Below the pieces are notes generated by a model, which did no database searches, was not told the DNA's origin, and saw nothing but the letters and a program-made list of their open reading frames with translations. Of a stretch of 64,000 bases of DNA, positions 55,851 through 64,000 are shown piece after piece. The stretch lies in the NCBI RefSeq assembly GCF_010091925.1, contig NZ_WVID01000013.1, forward strand, positions 186,001-250,000, written 5' to 3'. The DNA comes from Nostoc sp. B(2019). GTDB lineage: Bacteria > Cyanobacteriota > Cyanobacteriia > Cyanobacteriales > Nostocaceae. The stretch's first letter is position 1. Each line of letters starts with the position of its first letter. Both the position numbers and the translations under genes were made by a program.

Positions 55851-57203
55851 TTACAATGCCCCGGCTGCTGTTTTATCTAGTACGCCTCCACCCAAATGAG
55901 CAGTGATATTCATCGCTTGCAATACTGGTGAACCATTTAGACCAGAAGGATAGTCAATGACACTAACTGCACCATTGCCTTGGCGGAAATTCCAGAAATT
56001 TTCTAGTGGTAAACCGAGAATATGACAAAGCAAAGTTTTATTAGTAGCGTCGTGAGCTACTACTAATACAGTTTTGAATTGTTTAGTTAATGCTGCTTCC
56101 ACAATTGATTGCCAAGCTGTGACGCTGCGCTCCCACACCTGTTGCAAATTTTCTCCTTCCGGCATTTGGACTTTTGCTGGTACTGTCCGCCAGCGTTGCA
56201 ACTCGCCGGGAAACTCTTGCTCTATTTCTGTTTCTAATCTACCTTCCCAGAGTCCGTGGCCGATTTCCCTTAAACCGTCTTGCAATTCCAACTCTACACT
56301 AGGATGGTGCTTTAAGATAATCTCTGCTGTTTCTTTGGGACGCAGCATTGGGCTACTCACTGCAAAATCAATCGCTATCTCTTGCAAGAATTCGCCTGTT
56401 TTTTGCGACTGTTGTCTACCGTTATCGTTGAGGGGAACGTCAATTTGTCCTTGAAACCTAGTTTGGCGATTCCACTCAGTTTCCCCATGACGCACCAACA
56501 ACAATCTTACTCCCTGATGATCCGGTCGTAATGAAGGTAGAGTTTCTCCAGTGTGTTGTGTTTGATTCAAAGACTCTAGTTGGACTGCTTCCCCTAATCC
56601 CCCAGCAAGATTTAGTACGGTAATGCCACAATTCGATTGCTGGATTGAATGATAGCGACTTGGGGGAATATTCAGCGCTGTACTCATGAGAGCGCGATTA
56701 ATGCCGTTATGTCCGACTATGAGAATGGTTTCGCCTTGATGGCGGGACAAAATTTCTTGCCAAAATTGCTGCGCCTGTTTGTATAAAGCTAAAACAGGGA
56801 AATGTTCTTTTGTCCCCTCTGCATCTTTCAAGAGCATCCGCATTTCGTGGGGACGTTCATGCCAGGTGCGGTAGTCTTCGGCAAACTTCTGCTTGACATC
56901 AGCACTAAGCATTGCTTCCCACAAAGGCAGGTCAATTTCCAACAGATGATCAGAAGCTTGGGGGATAGGAGACTGTCCAGCATGAATTGCTAACTCACTG
57001 TGGATAATATCTGCTGTCTGTTTTGCTCGCTGTAGGGGACTGCTGTAAATTGCATTAAATGAAATATTGCTGAGGGCTTTGCCTAGTTTAGTGGCATCGT
57101 TACGACCTTTCTCTGTTAATTTAGACGCATCAGTGCGCCCTTGAATACGCCGCTCGGTGTTATAGCCGCTTTGACCGTGACGCACAATGATGACACGAGT
57201 CAT
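55851..57203 (-). CDS. Tandem histidine phosphatase (phosphoglycerate mutase-like)
   Basis: 450 residues. There are two complete histidine-phosphatase domains. The first starts VIIVRHGQSGYN (catalytic His9) with IVGHNGINRAL. The second, from about 230, has LLLVRHGETEWN and VVAHDATNKTL. Members remove phosphate from sugars, phosphoserine or act on 3-PGA; cyanobacterial two-domain forms are often named phosphoglycerate mutase, but a phosphatase role is as likely. The ATG at 57203 is used. It is 78 bp upstream of the dihydroorotase homologue on the same strand. Confidence 0.86.
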   Translation of the reverse strand: MTRVIIVRHGQSGYNTERRIQGRTDASKLTEKGRNDATKLGKALSNISFNAIYSSPLQRAKQTADIIHSELAIHAGQSPIPQASDHLLEIDLPLWEAMLSADVKQKFAEDYRTWHERPHEMRMLLKDAEGTKEHFPVLALYKQAQQFWQEILSRHQGETILIVGHNGINRALMSTALNIPPSRYHSIQQSNCGITVLNLAGGLGEAVQLESLNQTQHTGETLPSLRPDHQGVRLLLVRHGETEWNRQTRFQGQIDVPLNDNGRQQSQKTGEFLQEIAIDFAVSSPMLRPKETAEIILKHHPSVELELQDGLREIGHGLWEGRLETEIEQEFPGELQRWRTVPAKVQMPEGENLQQVWERSVTAWQSIVEAALTKQFKTVLVVAHDATNKTLLCHILGLPLENFWNFRQGNGAVSVIDYPSGLNGSPVLQAMNITAHLGGGVLDKTAAGAL

Positions 57204-57579
57204 CTATCTTGCCCTCCTCTATCTAAAGGACTAATTTTACTGCAAAATGTCTGCACAAGTATTTAATAGATAGATTTGGCATTTGAATCGAAGCAACCAG
57301 AAGTCAGAAAAACCTGAGATTTTGTTCCATTCTTCATAAAAAACCACGCACGCAAGCGAAAAGTTCTGTAGGCGGGTTTCCCAACCTAGGAAACTTTTCA
57401 CTATCTTGAAAAGTTCTGTAGGCAAAGATAAGTCTGTATCAATATCCCGCAGGGTGCGCCGGCTTCCGGTGAACAGAAGTTATCCCAACGCGAAGAAGCG
57501 TCTCCAAGAGTTGGGAAGATGTCCGAATGTAGGGCGATCGCTAACTCGACACGCTCGTATGGTCAACCTGTATACCTAA
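57204..57579. repeat. Gap with direct and inverted repeats
   Basis: GAAAAGTTCTGTAGGC occurs twice (near 57358 and 57408). A GC-rich segment at about 57470-57515 has TCCCAAC ... GTTGGGA arms. A 62-codon frame over this region is an artefact of the repeats. No gene was seen. Confidence 0.6.
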
Positions 57580-57930
57580 TTACTCATTGTCCAGATCCAA
57601 CTGCAATCGCATTCCTTGATTTTCGTCGCCCGATTCAACTGGTACTAAAAAAACAGAACTATCTGGCAGTGGTTGTGAGTTGTTGACACGTAATTTTACT
57701 GGAGTAGTATTACCTCTTCGGTTATTGATGGAGTTACTTCCTAGATTATTTGGCTCGAAAAATATAAGGAAGTCATCCTGAGTTGTTTTACTCTCAATTC
57801 CGTTTAGAGAATTACCAGTTGTTTTGTATTGTACTGGGTCTGAGTTCGATGGTGACTGTGCATACACCGAGTTTCCTATGCTTGCACAGATGAGTATCAT
57901 TCCAAAGGAAGCAATAATTTTGGCGTTCAT
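57580..57930 (-). CDS. Secreted hypothetical protein
   Basis: 116 residues. A typical signal peptide (MNAKIIASFGMILICASIG) ends in the cleavage-like SVYAQS. The mature part is polar and Asn/Ser-rich, with no cysteines and an acidic C-terminus (LQLDLDNE). No family was recognised. It is a single gene, minus strand, with repeats downstream. Export to periplasm or outside is likely. Confidence 0.6.
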   Translation of the reverse strand: MNAKIIASFGMILICASIGNSVYAQSPSNSDPVQYKTTGNSLNGIESKTTQDDFLIFFEPNNLGSNSINNRRGNTTPVKLRVNNSQPLPDSSVFLVPVESGDENQGMRLQLDLDNE

Positions 57931-58645
57931 TTGTTTTATCCAAATTCTATTTATATTGCTTGGCTCTATTCTCTAAGCGAATTATTTTGGTAAACTCTAT
58001 CAATCAGTCTCTATATAAAAATGATTGTATTTCGTATATACATAGGTTGTCAATGATAGCTGTTTTAGGTTAAGTAAATTAACTAGACAAAATACCATCT
58101 AAAAAAATGTAGCGAATAATGCAAAAATGCAATACTTTGTTAATAAAATCTTAAAAAGATTGAATTCGTTTTGTAGAGATAATCTAACTGTTGCTCAATT
58201 TTCAATCAAACAACTAATAGGATAGTTCTTCTACAATTAAAACGTATATTCTTGATCATCCTCTTTGTTTGCGCCTTTGACCTGCTAGCAGTATTAGGCG
58301 AATAGAATTCGCTACTACACAAACCAAGTCCACCTCCGTGGACTAACGAAGAATCTAACCCACGGAGGTGGAGAGAAGTCTGAGCGGAGGCTTCCTCCGA
58401 TCAGAACTTCGGGGTAAAGTCTCGTGTAGCTGCGACTTGCAGTCGCCAGGGTTTTTCTAAGTAATCTTAGTTACAGCACGTAATAACTATTAACTTACTG
58501 AATTACCTAAAGTTAACCTAATCCATACCTGGATGTAACCTATCCTTACTTAAACTATTCATTAATCTTATACATAGTTGCAATCTAACAAAAGCTTGCA
58601 GAAATATTTGTCCATAACCCAGATCTGGAATCGGAGGTCAATTTA
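57931..58645. other. 715-bp region upstream of the iron transporter operon
   Basis: The left half is AT-rich, with no gene. The right half has the hairpin cluster at 58329-58445. The iron operon promoter should lie within about 58450-58645; I saw no convincing Fur box. GGAGG lies at about 58632-58636, before the ATG of the binding protein at 58646. Confidence 0.5.
58329..58445 (+). repeat. Cluster of three hairpins (dispersed structured repeat)
   Basis: A perfect 12-bp stem CCACCTCCGTGG (58329-58340) / CCACGGAGGTGG (58359-58370) is followed by an imperfect hairpin around GCGGAGG-CTT-CCTCCG (about 58375-58410) and GCGACT-TGC-AGTCGC (about 58431-58445). It could be a dispersed repeat or a structured leader; no family was recognised. 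Confidence 0.65.
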
Positions 58646-59656
58646 ATGGTGTCAATTCGAGTACAGCGAATCTCATTTGTAATTGCTGCTGTGCTTTTGA
58701 ACTGGGGAGTAGGAATTTCAGCCGTAGCGGCCTCAAAAACATTGACGATTTATTCAGGGCGAGAAGAGGACATTATGGCTCCCCTGATTGAAAAAGCTAA
58801 GAAAGATTTGGGGATAAATATTGAGGTGCGCTATGGTGACTCCACTGAGTTAGCGATCGCCTTGCTCGAAGAAGGTAAAAATAGCCGCGCTGATGTGTTT
58901 TATGCTCAAGATGCTGGTTCCTTGGGAGCTATAGCTAAAGAAGGACGAACTTTATCTCTCCCTACCCAATTGTTGAACAAAGTCGCTCAGCAATTTCGCT
59001 CTCCCGCTGGGCAATGGATTGGCATCTCAGGACGGGCACGCGTGATAGACTACAACACCAAGCTTGTGAAAGCTAGCGAACTGCCCACAAGTGTAATGCA
59101 ACTGAGTGATCCAAAGTGGCGAGGTAAAGTCGGTTGGGCTCCTACCAACGGTTCTTTTCTATCTTTCGTCACTGCAATGCGGCTCATAGAAGGGGATAAA
59201 AAAACTTTGCAGTGGTTGAAGGCGATGAAAGCCAATGGAACCAAGGACTATAGCAAAAATTCTGCAATTGTTGAGGCCTTGGGACGGGGAGAAATCGCTT
59301 TGGGGTTAGTAAATAACTATTATTTGTATCGGTTTATTACAACAAATCCTAACTTCCCCGTCGCTATTCATCATACACGTGGTGATGCAGGAGCGTTGAT
59401 TAACGTGGCAGGTTTGGCAGTACTAAATACAACCGATCAAAAAAGTGATGCAGAAAAATTTGTTGCTTACATGCTCAGCCCAGATGTACAAAAGTACCTG
59501 ACTCAGAAGTTTTATGAATATCCGTTGGTAAAAGATATCCCTGTATCACACAAACAAGTTCCACTGAATCAGCTACAGTCTCCCCAACTTGATCTGAGTG
59601 AATTATCCGATTTGAAGGGAAGTATCTCATTACTCCAAGAGGCAGGTTTATTGTAA
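58646..59656 (+). CDS. Ferric-iron ABC transporter substrate-binding protein (FutA/FbpA type)
   Basis: 336 residues. An N-terminal signal peptide (about 1-29, ending AVAAS) precedes a family 1 binding domain: TIYSGREEDIMAPL, FYAQDAGSLGA, GISGRARVIDYN. The tandem tyrosines in VNNYYLYRF are the usual Fe(III) ligands of this class. It captures ferric iron in the periplasm for the permease and ATPase genes that follow. GGAGG precedes the ATG. First gene of a four-gene operon. Confidence 0.9.
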   Translation: MVSIRVQRISFVIAAVLLNWGVGISAVAASKTLTIYSGREEDIMAPLIEKAKKDLGINIEVRYGDSTELAIALLEEGKNSRADVFYAQDAGSLGAIAKEGRTLSLPTQLLNKVAQQFRSPAGQWIGISGRARVIDYNTKLVKASELPTSVMQLSDPKWRGKVGWAPTNGSFLSFVTAMRLIEGDKKTLQWLKAMKANGTKDYSKNSAIVEALGRGEIALGLVNNYYLYRFITTNPNFPVAIHHTRGDAGALINVAGLAVLNTTDQKSDAEKFVAYMLSPDVQKYLTQKFYEYPLVKDIPVSHKQVPLNQLQSPQLDLSELSDLKGSISLLQEAGLL

Positions 59657-59757
59657 CTGAGGCTAGGAAGAGGACACGGAGCTACAGAGACGCAAAGACG
59701 GAAAACTCTCCTTTATCTCCTTCATCTCTCCCTAATCCTTACCAGCAGCTATGTAAG

Positions 59758-61464
59758 TTGTCAGTCATGAACCCAAGTTCGCATGAAAAACCCTCTCCGC
59801 GTCACCGCATCTATTTTCATAGCAGAGGTATAAAAACTCATCATCCACCTTTGTTTCTTGTAGTCATAGCTGGACTGACGGCTATGGCGATCGCACTACC
59901 TTTGACTTACTTAGTCATACGGATGGCTGGTGTAGGGCCAGAAAAGTTGTTGGCTTTGATATCGCGTCCTCGCACACTGACTGTGTTACTCAACAGCGTT
60001 GGACTAGCCGTAGTTAGCACTTTCCTTTCAGTTGCGATCGCCCTACCACTGGCATTTCTCACGATGCGGACGGATTTACCTTGGCGGCGATTTTGGCTGA
60101 TTGTCACTACATTACCCTTAGCTGTACCTGACTATGTGGGTGGTTTTGCCTTAATTGCAGCTTTTGGGCCTAAGGGAAGCTGGTTACAACTCTGGCTAGA
60201 ACCGCTAGGAGTGCAGGAGTTACCAGAAATCTATGGCTGGACTGGAGCAATTCTAGGGCTAACTCTGTTTTCCTATCCATATTTACTGCTGAGTATTCAA
60301 GCTGGATGGCAAGGCATTGACCCAACAATTGAGGAAGCTGCAAGGAGCTTAGGTTATGGTCAGCGGGAAACCTTTTTTCGGATTACCTTGCCTACTCTGC
60401 GTCCGTCAATTGTAGCAGGAGGATTGTTAGTCGCGCTGAATGCCTTGCAGGATTTTGGCACAACTTCAGTGATGCGGTTTGATACATTTACACGCGCGAT
60501 TTTTCTGCAATACAGATATACATTTGATCGCAATCAGGCAGCGGCGCTAGCTTTAATGCTAGTGGGTTTAGTTTTGCTGGTGTTGTGGTTAGAATACAAA
60601 GCGCGATCGCGAGCTGCTTACTACAGTCGTGCCACCAAATCCTACCGTCTGCCTGCATTGGTTCATCTTGGTGTTTGGCAAGTGCCTGCAATTTTGTTTT
60701 GCCTCGTCATAGCTAGCTTGGGTCTAATATTACCAATAAGTGTCACTTTGTTTTGGCTAGTCAAAGGATTAACAGGCACAGACGTAGGTGAAATTATCTC
60801 TTTATTGAAACTGATGCAATTAGCTTGGCACTCGATAGTAGCCGCAGGATTGGCCGCCATAGTAGCCACTCTCTGCGCTTTGCCAGTAGCAATCCTCGCA
60901 GTCCGGTTTCCCAGTCGCATTACCACCGCCATTGAATGCTGTAGTTACATTGGCTTTGGTTTACCTGGAATTGTAGTCGCTTTATCTCTCGTATATTGGG
61001 GAGCAAATTACCTGCCCTGGTTATATCAGACTTTGCCAATGCTGATCTTTGCATATTTAGTATTATTTGTTTCCCAGTCCGTTGGCACAGTGCGGAGTTC
61101 CCTACTTCAGGTCAATCCCCAATTAGAAGAATCTGCCCAGAGTTTAGGCAGAACCCCCTGGCAAAGTTTAAAAGAAATTACGTTGCCCTTAGTGAGTCCA
61201 GGGGTGCTGGGTGGTGCAGCATTGGTATTTCTGACTGCAATTAAGGAGTTACCAGTAACATTACTATTGGCTCCCATTGGCTTTAGTACCTTAGCAACGC
61301 ATATTTGGAAAGCAACTGAGAGTGTTTCCTATAGCAATGCAGCAGCAGCGGTACTAATAATGCTAGTGATTTCCATTAGTTCCACTTTGTTGGTTTTGTC
61401 TCAAAATCGCTTCCAAGGACTTTCTCAAGACGCATACCGGAGTTTGCAAAGGGAGGTTGATTAA
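59758..61464 (+). CDS. Ferric-iron ABC transporter permease (FbpB/HitB type)
   Basis: 568 residues with about twelve membrane helices. Two fused BPD_transp_1 halves each carry an EAA loop: EEAARSLGYGQRETFFRITLP in the first (about 197-217) and EESAQSLGRTPWQSLKEITLP in the second (about 459-479). These loops dock onto the ATPase. The double-length permease is typical of FutB/FbpB iron transporters. It begins 101 bp after the binding-protein gene and is followed by its ATPase. Confidence 0.92.
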   Translation: MSVMNPSSHEKPSPRHRIYFHSRGIKTHHPPLFLVVIAGLTAMAIALPLTYLVIRMAGVGPEKLLALISRPRTLTVLLNSVGLAVVSTFLSVAIALPLAFLTMRTDLPWRRFWLIVTTLPLAVPDYVGGFALIAAFGPKGSWLQLWLEPLGVQELPEIYGWTGAILGLTLFSYPYLLLSIQAGWQGIDPTIEEAARSLGYGQRETFFRITLPTLRPSIVAGGLLVALNALQDFGTTSVMRFDTFTRAIFLQYRYTFDRNQAAALALMLVGLVLLVLWLEYKARSRAAYYSRATKSYRLPALVHLGVWQVPAILFCLVIASLGLILPISVTLFWLVKGLTGTDVGEIISLLKLMQLAWHSIVAAGLAAIVATLCALPVAILAVRFPSRITTAIECCSYIGFGLPGIVVALSLVYWGANYLPWLYQTLPMLIFAYLVLFVSQSVGTVRSSLLQVNPQLEESAQSLGRTPWQSLKEITLPLVSPGVLGGAALVFLTAIKELPVTLLLAPIGFSTLATHIWKATESVSYSNAAAAVLIMLVISISSTLLVLSQNRFQGLSQDAYRSLQREVD

Positions 61465-61532
61465 GTAGTCAAGAGTCAATAGTCAAGAGTCTTTTATTTA
61501 TTCTCCCCTGCCCCTCTGCTCCCCAGCTTTAT

Positions 61533-62636
61533 ATGACGCCCTCGGCAATTTTACGCTTGAAGAATGTGACTCTAAAGTTTCCTCAAATGAATGCCCCAGC
61601 GGTTGCTAGGGTAACTTTAGGATTAGCACCAGGAGATGTGCTGAGTTTGCTTGGGCCTTCTGGATGTGGGAAAACCACGCTCCTACGAATTATTGCTGGT
61701 TTTGAATCCCCGCAAGTGGGAACTGTGGAGATTGCTGGCAGAGTTGTTGCAGGTAATGGTGATTGGGTTCCTCCAGAACAGCGGCATGTGGGGATGTTAT
61801 TTCAAGACTATGCCCTATTCCCGCATTTATCGGTAGCTGATAATATTGGCTTTGGCTTACGGTTTGTCAAAGCTAGCGATCGCCGACAACGAGTAGCCGA
61901 GTTACTAGCGCTAGTCAGACTCTCAGGATTGCAAAACCGCTATCCTCACGAACTCTCTGGTGGTCAGCAACAACGGGTAGCGCTGGCGCGTGCTCTAGGG
62001 AGTCAACCGAAACTCTTACTATTAGATGAACCACTAAGCAATCTAGATGTGCAAGTGCGGCTGAAATTGCGGGAGGAAGTATTAACAATTCTCAAAGCAA
62101 AAAGGATTTCGGGAATTTTTGTTACCCATGATCAACAAGAAGCACTAGCGATCGCTGATCAAGTTGCTGTGATGCGCCAAGGCAGATTAGAGCAAGTTGG
62201 AACACCAGAGGAAATTTACACCCAGCCAGCCTCTCGCTTTGTTGCAGAGTTTGTCACCCAAGCCAACTTTTTACCAGCTAAGCGTAGGGGACATTTATGG
62301 GAAACAGAAATTGGGTGTTTTGCACTCAGGAGTCACACAGAAGTTCAAAGATCGGCTTTCGACTCCCCGAACTTCGGAGATTTAGAAAACGAGGGAGATT
62401 TGATGATCCGGGAAGAGGACATAATTTTGCAGCCAGATCAGGATGGTGTAACTGCTATTGAAATGCGTCTATTTTTGGGCCGCGAGTATCGTTACTGTTT
62501 ACGAACTCCCTCCGGGAAAAAGCTATATGCACGCACACCAGTTGCCATAGATCTACCAATTGGTGCGCGGGTGCAGTTGTCTGTAGCAGCACAAGCATTG
62601 AGGTTTTTTCCCACTCTTAAACCAACTAAGTTTTAG
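61533..62636 (+). CDS. Ferric-iron ABC transporter ATPase (FbpC/FutC type)
   Basis: 367 residues. Walker A is GPSGCGKTT, the Q-loop is in MLFQDYALFPHL, the signature is LSGGQQQRVALARAL, Walker B is LLLLDEPLSNLD and the H-loop is FVTHDQ. A C-terminal TOBE-like regulatory domain follows from about residue 245. It drives import through the adjacent permease. ATG at 61533 gives the family N-terminus; AGTCAAGAGTC-type short repeats and a C-rich tract lie just before it, so spacing to the permease (68 bp) is partly repeat-made. Confidence 0.93.
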   Translation: MTPSAILRLKNVTLKFPQMNAPAVARVTLGLAPGDVLSLLGPSGCGKTTLLRIIAGFESPQVGTVEIAGRVVAGNGDWVPPEQRHVGMLFQDYALFPHLSVADNIGFGLRFVKASDRRQRVAELLALVRLSGLQNRYPHELSGGQQQRVALARALGSQPKLLLLDEPLSNLDVQVRLKLREEVLTILKAKRISGIFVTHDQQEALAIADQVAVMRQGRLEQVGTPEEIYTQPASRFVAEFVTQANFLPAKRRGHLWETEIGCFALRSHTEVQRSAFDSPNFGDLENEGDLMIREEDIILQPDQDGVTAIEMRLFLGREYRYCLRTPSGKKLYARTPVAIDLPIGARVQLSVAAQALRFFPTLKPTKF

Positions 62637-62681
62637 CGATGTCACTTTCCTATAAAACCACAACTGTGAGGTATTAATTTT

Positions 62682-63419
62682 ATGAATTGGGAAATCTTTC
62701 TTGCCAGTTTTGCCGGATCTCTAATTGAGTTGGTGGAGATTCTGGGCATAGTCATCGTTGTCGGTAGGCTAGCAGGTTGGCGTAACGCTCTAGTTGGTTC
62801 AGGTAGTGGCATTGCTTTAACAATAATTGTCTCACTCATCTTAGGAAAAAGTTTGACGCTCATCCCCGTAGACATTTTGAGGATTGTTGCAGGTACTTTA
62901 CTACTGTTATTTGGGCAAAAGTGGACACGCTCAATTATTAAGTATTACGGCGGCATTCCCAAGCGTGGAGGTGACAAAGAAGATAGGCTAGAAGCAGAAC
63001 TAGCAAAAGAAGACAACCAATCTGGCTGGAATTGGTTTGCTGTAGTCACCACATTTAAAGGTGCGCTGTTGGATAGTGTAGAGGTGGCGATCGCAGTAGT
63101 CACGTTAGGTGCTGCTGGAGGTCAATGGATAGACGCCATTAGTGGGGCTGTAGTTGCAGCAGTTGGGTTAGCCGTGTTTGCATTCTTATTCCGAACCCCA
63201 CTCAATCAAATACCTGTCAAGCCGATGAAATTTGTTGCAGCAATGCTGCTAATGGGATTTGGCATTTACTGGTTAGGTGAAGGACTAAATGTAGAGTGGC
63301 CAGGTGGTAACTGGGCAATTATTTGGCTACCGTTAGCTTGGGGTTGTTTTATGGCTCTTGCTGCGGCACTTTTGCGCTGGCGAGTTGGGTTGCAGAAACC
63401 GGAAGAGATTGTTAGTTAG
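62682..63419 (+). CDS. COG4280-like membrane protein
   Basis: 245 residues with about six or seven membrane helices in two similar halves. The first half has SLIELVEILGIVIVVG, the second KGALLDSVEVAIAVVTLG; each places an E-x-x-E or D-x-x-E pair in a membrane helix. This resembles the acidic pairs of cation permeases such as FTR1 or UPF0016 only in style. Family naming is from memory. The gene follows the iron ATPase by 45 bp on the same strand, so a link to metal homeostasis is likely but not proven. Confidence 0.65.
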   Translation: MNWEIFLASFAGSLIELVEILGIVIVVGRLAGWRNALVGSGSGIALTIIVSLILGKSLTLIPVDILRIVAGTLLLLFGQKWTRSIIKYYGGIPKRGGDKEDRLEAELAKEDNQSGWNWFAVVTTFKGALLDSVEVAIAVVTLGAAGGQWIDAISGAVVAAVGLAVFAFLFRTPLNQIPVKPMKFVAAMLLMGFGIYWLGEGLNVEWPGGNWAIIWLPLAWGCFMALAAALLRWRVGLQKPEEIVS

Positions 63420-63589
63420 GTTGCTACCGCCTATTAACAAGACCGTAAACGGAGGCTTTGCGTCTACAGTGAAAGCCGCCGTTGATCCTGCCTTTCTTAT
63501 GAGATAGCCTTAGTGAAAAGAAAGCAACGGCAAGGATTAGTCATTGGGTAAGCGGTCTAACAAAACTAAGGTTTGCTACTATCAAAGCA

Positions 63590-63946
63590 ATGAATTTGAA
63601 GACACCCATGACACTAGCAATTATGGCTGAATTTGCTCCTCTGAAAGCGAATGAAGATGGCGTAGTTCTCGTGGGAAAAACCAGGGTAACGTTGGATACT
63701 GTGGTTGCTGTCTTTAAGCAAGGCACGACAGCAGAGGAAATTGTTTATCGCTATCCATCGCTGAATCTGGCTGATGTTTACGCCACAATTGCCTTCTACC
63801 TCAATCACCAACTAGAAGTAGAAGCCTACTTGCAACAACGACAGCAGCAATCACAACAAATTCGTGCAATGAATCAAGCGAGGTTTGACCCACAAGGCTT
63901 ACGTGATCGCCTGCTTGCCCGCAAAACAGCGCCAGAAGCATGCTAA
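63590..63946 (+). CDS. DUF433 antitoxin-type protein
   Basis: 118 residues. The segment DGVVLVGKTRVTLDTVVAVF, then GTTAEEIVYRYPSLNLADVYA, is the DUF433 winged-helix signature. A polar helical tail (QQRQQQSQQ) follows. DUF433 proteins usually act as DNA-binding antitoxins paired with DUF5615 PIN-like toxins. The next gene starts inside its last codons (7-bp overlap at 63940-63946), the usual arrangement. Chromosomal toxin-antitoxin role is inferred from this pairing. Confidence 0.85.
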   Translation: MNLKTPMTLAIMAEFAPLKANEDGVVLVGKTRVTLDTVVAVFKQGTTAEEIVYRYPSLNLADVYATIAFYLNHQLEVEAYLQQRQQQSQQIRAMNQARFDPQGLRDRLLARKTAPEAC

Positions 63947-64000
63947 AACTGCTTGCCGATGAGAACTTCGATAATACAATTGTTAGAGGATTATTTCGCC
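63940..64000 (+). CDS. DUF5615 PIN-like toxin, N-terminal part (cut by window edge)
   Basis: Only 20 codons are visible. They read MLKLLADENFDNTIVRGLFR, which is the typical start of DUF5615 PIN-like proteins with the first acidic residue in ADENF. The ATG at 63940 overlaps the end of the DUF433 gene. Members are predicted Mg-dependent RNases and toxins. The rest lies outside the window. Confidence 0.8.
   Translation, partial: MLKLLADENFDNTIVRGLFR

Noticed and set aside
57237-57425. 62-codon minus-strand frame
   Set aside because: Built from a direct repeat (GAAAAGTTCTGTAGGC twice); not protein-like.

Overview
The window is chromosomal DNA of a filamentous, probably heterocyst-forming (Nostoc/Anabaena-type) cyanobacterium. 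The evidence is the very frequent GCGATCGC (HIP1) octamers, short tandem heptamer-like repeats and dispersed palindromes between genes, a high-light-inducible (Hli) protein with an RpaB-type HLR1 box, sucrose-phosphate phosphatase, a cyanobacterial-type IspH, a cyanobacterial MlaD/MlaF lipid transporter, a carotenoid-isomerase-like flavoprotein and a cyanophycinase-like peptidase. No tRNA, rRNA, CRISPR array or intact transposase gene was found.

Layout. 1-5 kb (minus strand): start of an SbmA/BacA-like ABC half-transporter, a glycine-rich hydrophobic protein, a LamG-patatin phospholipase and a DUF697-like hydrophobic protein. 5.4-7.8 kb: a GH31 glycosidase related to sulfoquinovosidases. 8-11.5 kb: a CHASE2-Ser/Thr kinase overlapping a DUF4351 nuclease-like gene that sits between direct repeats of the kinase 3' end, plus a YdhR-like gene. 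11.7-24.4 kb: mostly housekeeping genes (bioF, ruvA, spp, a cysteine-less peroxiredoxin-like gene, ddl, galT-like, ispH, an SGNH hydrolase, a secreted-protein gene broken by a stop codon, hli). 24.8-30.8 kb: a truncated NrtB-like permease, mlaD/mlaF, a CrtH-like oxidoreductase and a PD-(D/E)XK protein.

31.2-44.1 kb is the most unusual stretch. Three large minus-strand multidomain proteins lie together: an M4 metallopeptidase fused to an alpha/beta hydrolase, a caspase-STAND NTPase-WD40 protein, and a caspase-alpha/beta hydrolase-membrane anchor protein. A small plus-strand gene with an effector-associated (EACC1-like) N-terminus lies beside them. The architecture (regulated NTPase, WD40 sensor, protease and lipase-like effectors) fits NTP-dependent conflict or programmed-cell-death systems. 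The patatin module at the left edge may belong to the same class.

45.0-54.2 kb is a plus-strand gene train: AGE-like barrel, DJ-1/PfpI, EthD, carboxymuconolactone-decarboxylase-like, an unassigned small protein, a second DJ-1/PfpI, a GH13 branching-enzyme-like protein and a cyanophycinase-like S51 peptidase. No known pathway explains this combination. 54.4-57.2 kb carries a non-catalytic dihydroorotase homologue with a palindromic repeat inserted in frame, and a tandem histidine phosphatase. 58.6-63.4 kb is a ferric-iron ABC transporter operon with a COG4280-like membrane protein. The window ends in a DUF433/DUF5615 toxin-antitoxin-type pair cut by the right edge.

Dispersed repeats are a second theme. 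Modular GC-rich palindromes recur at 0.76, 13.9, 28.5 and 55.3 kb, and one is nested in another. A 28-bp exact inverted pair lies at 20.8 and 35.2 kb. Two orphan IS200/IS605-type right ends, 21-bp in-frame tandem repeats and C-rich tracts that extend reading frames were also seen.
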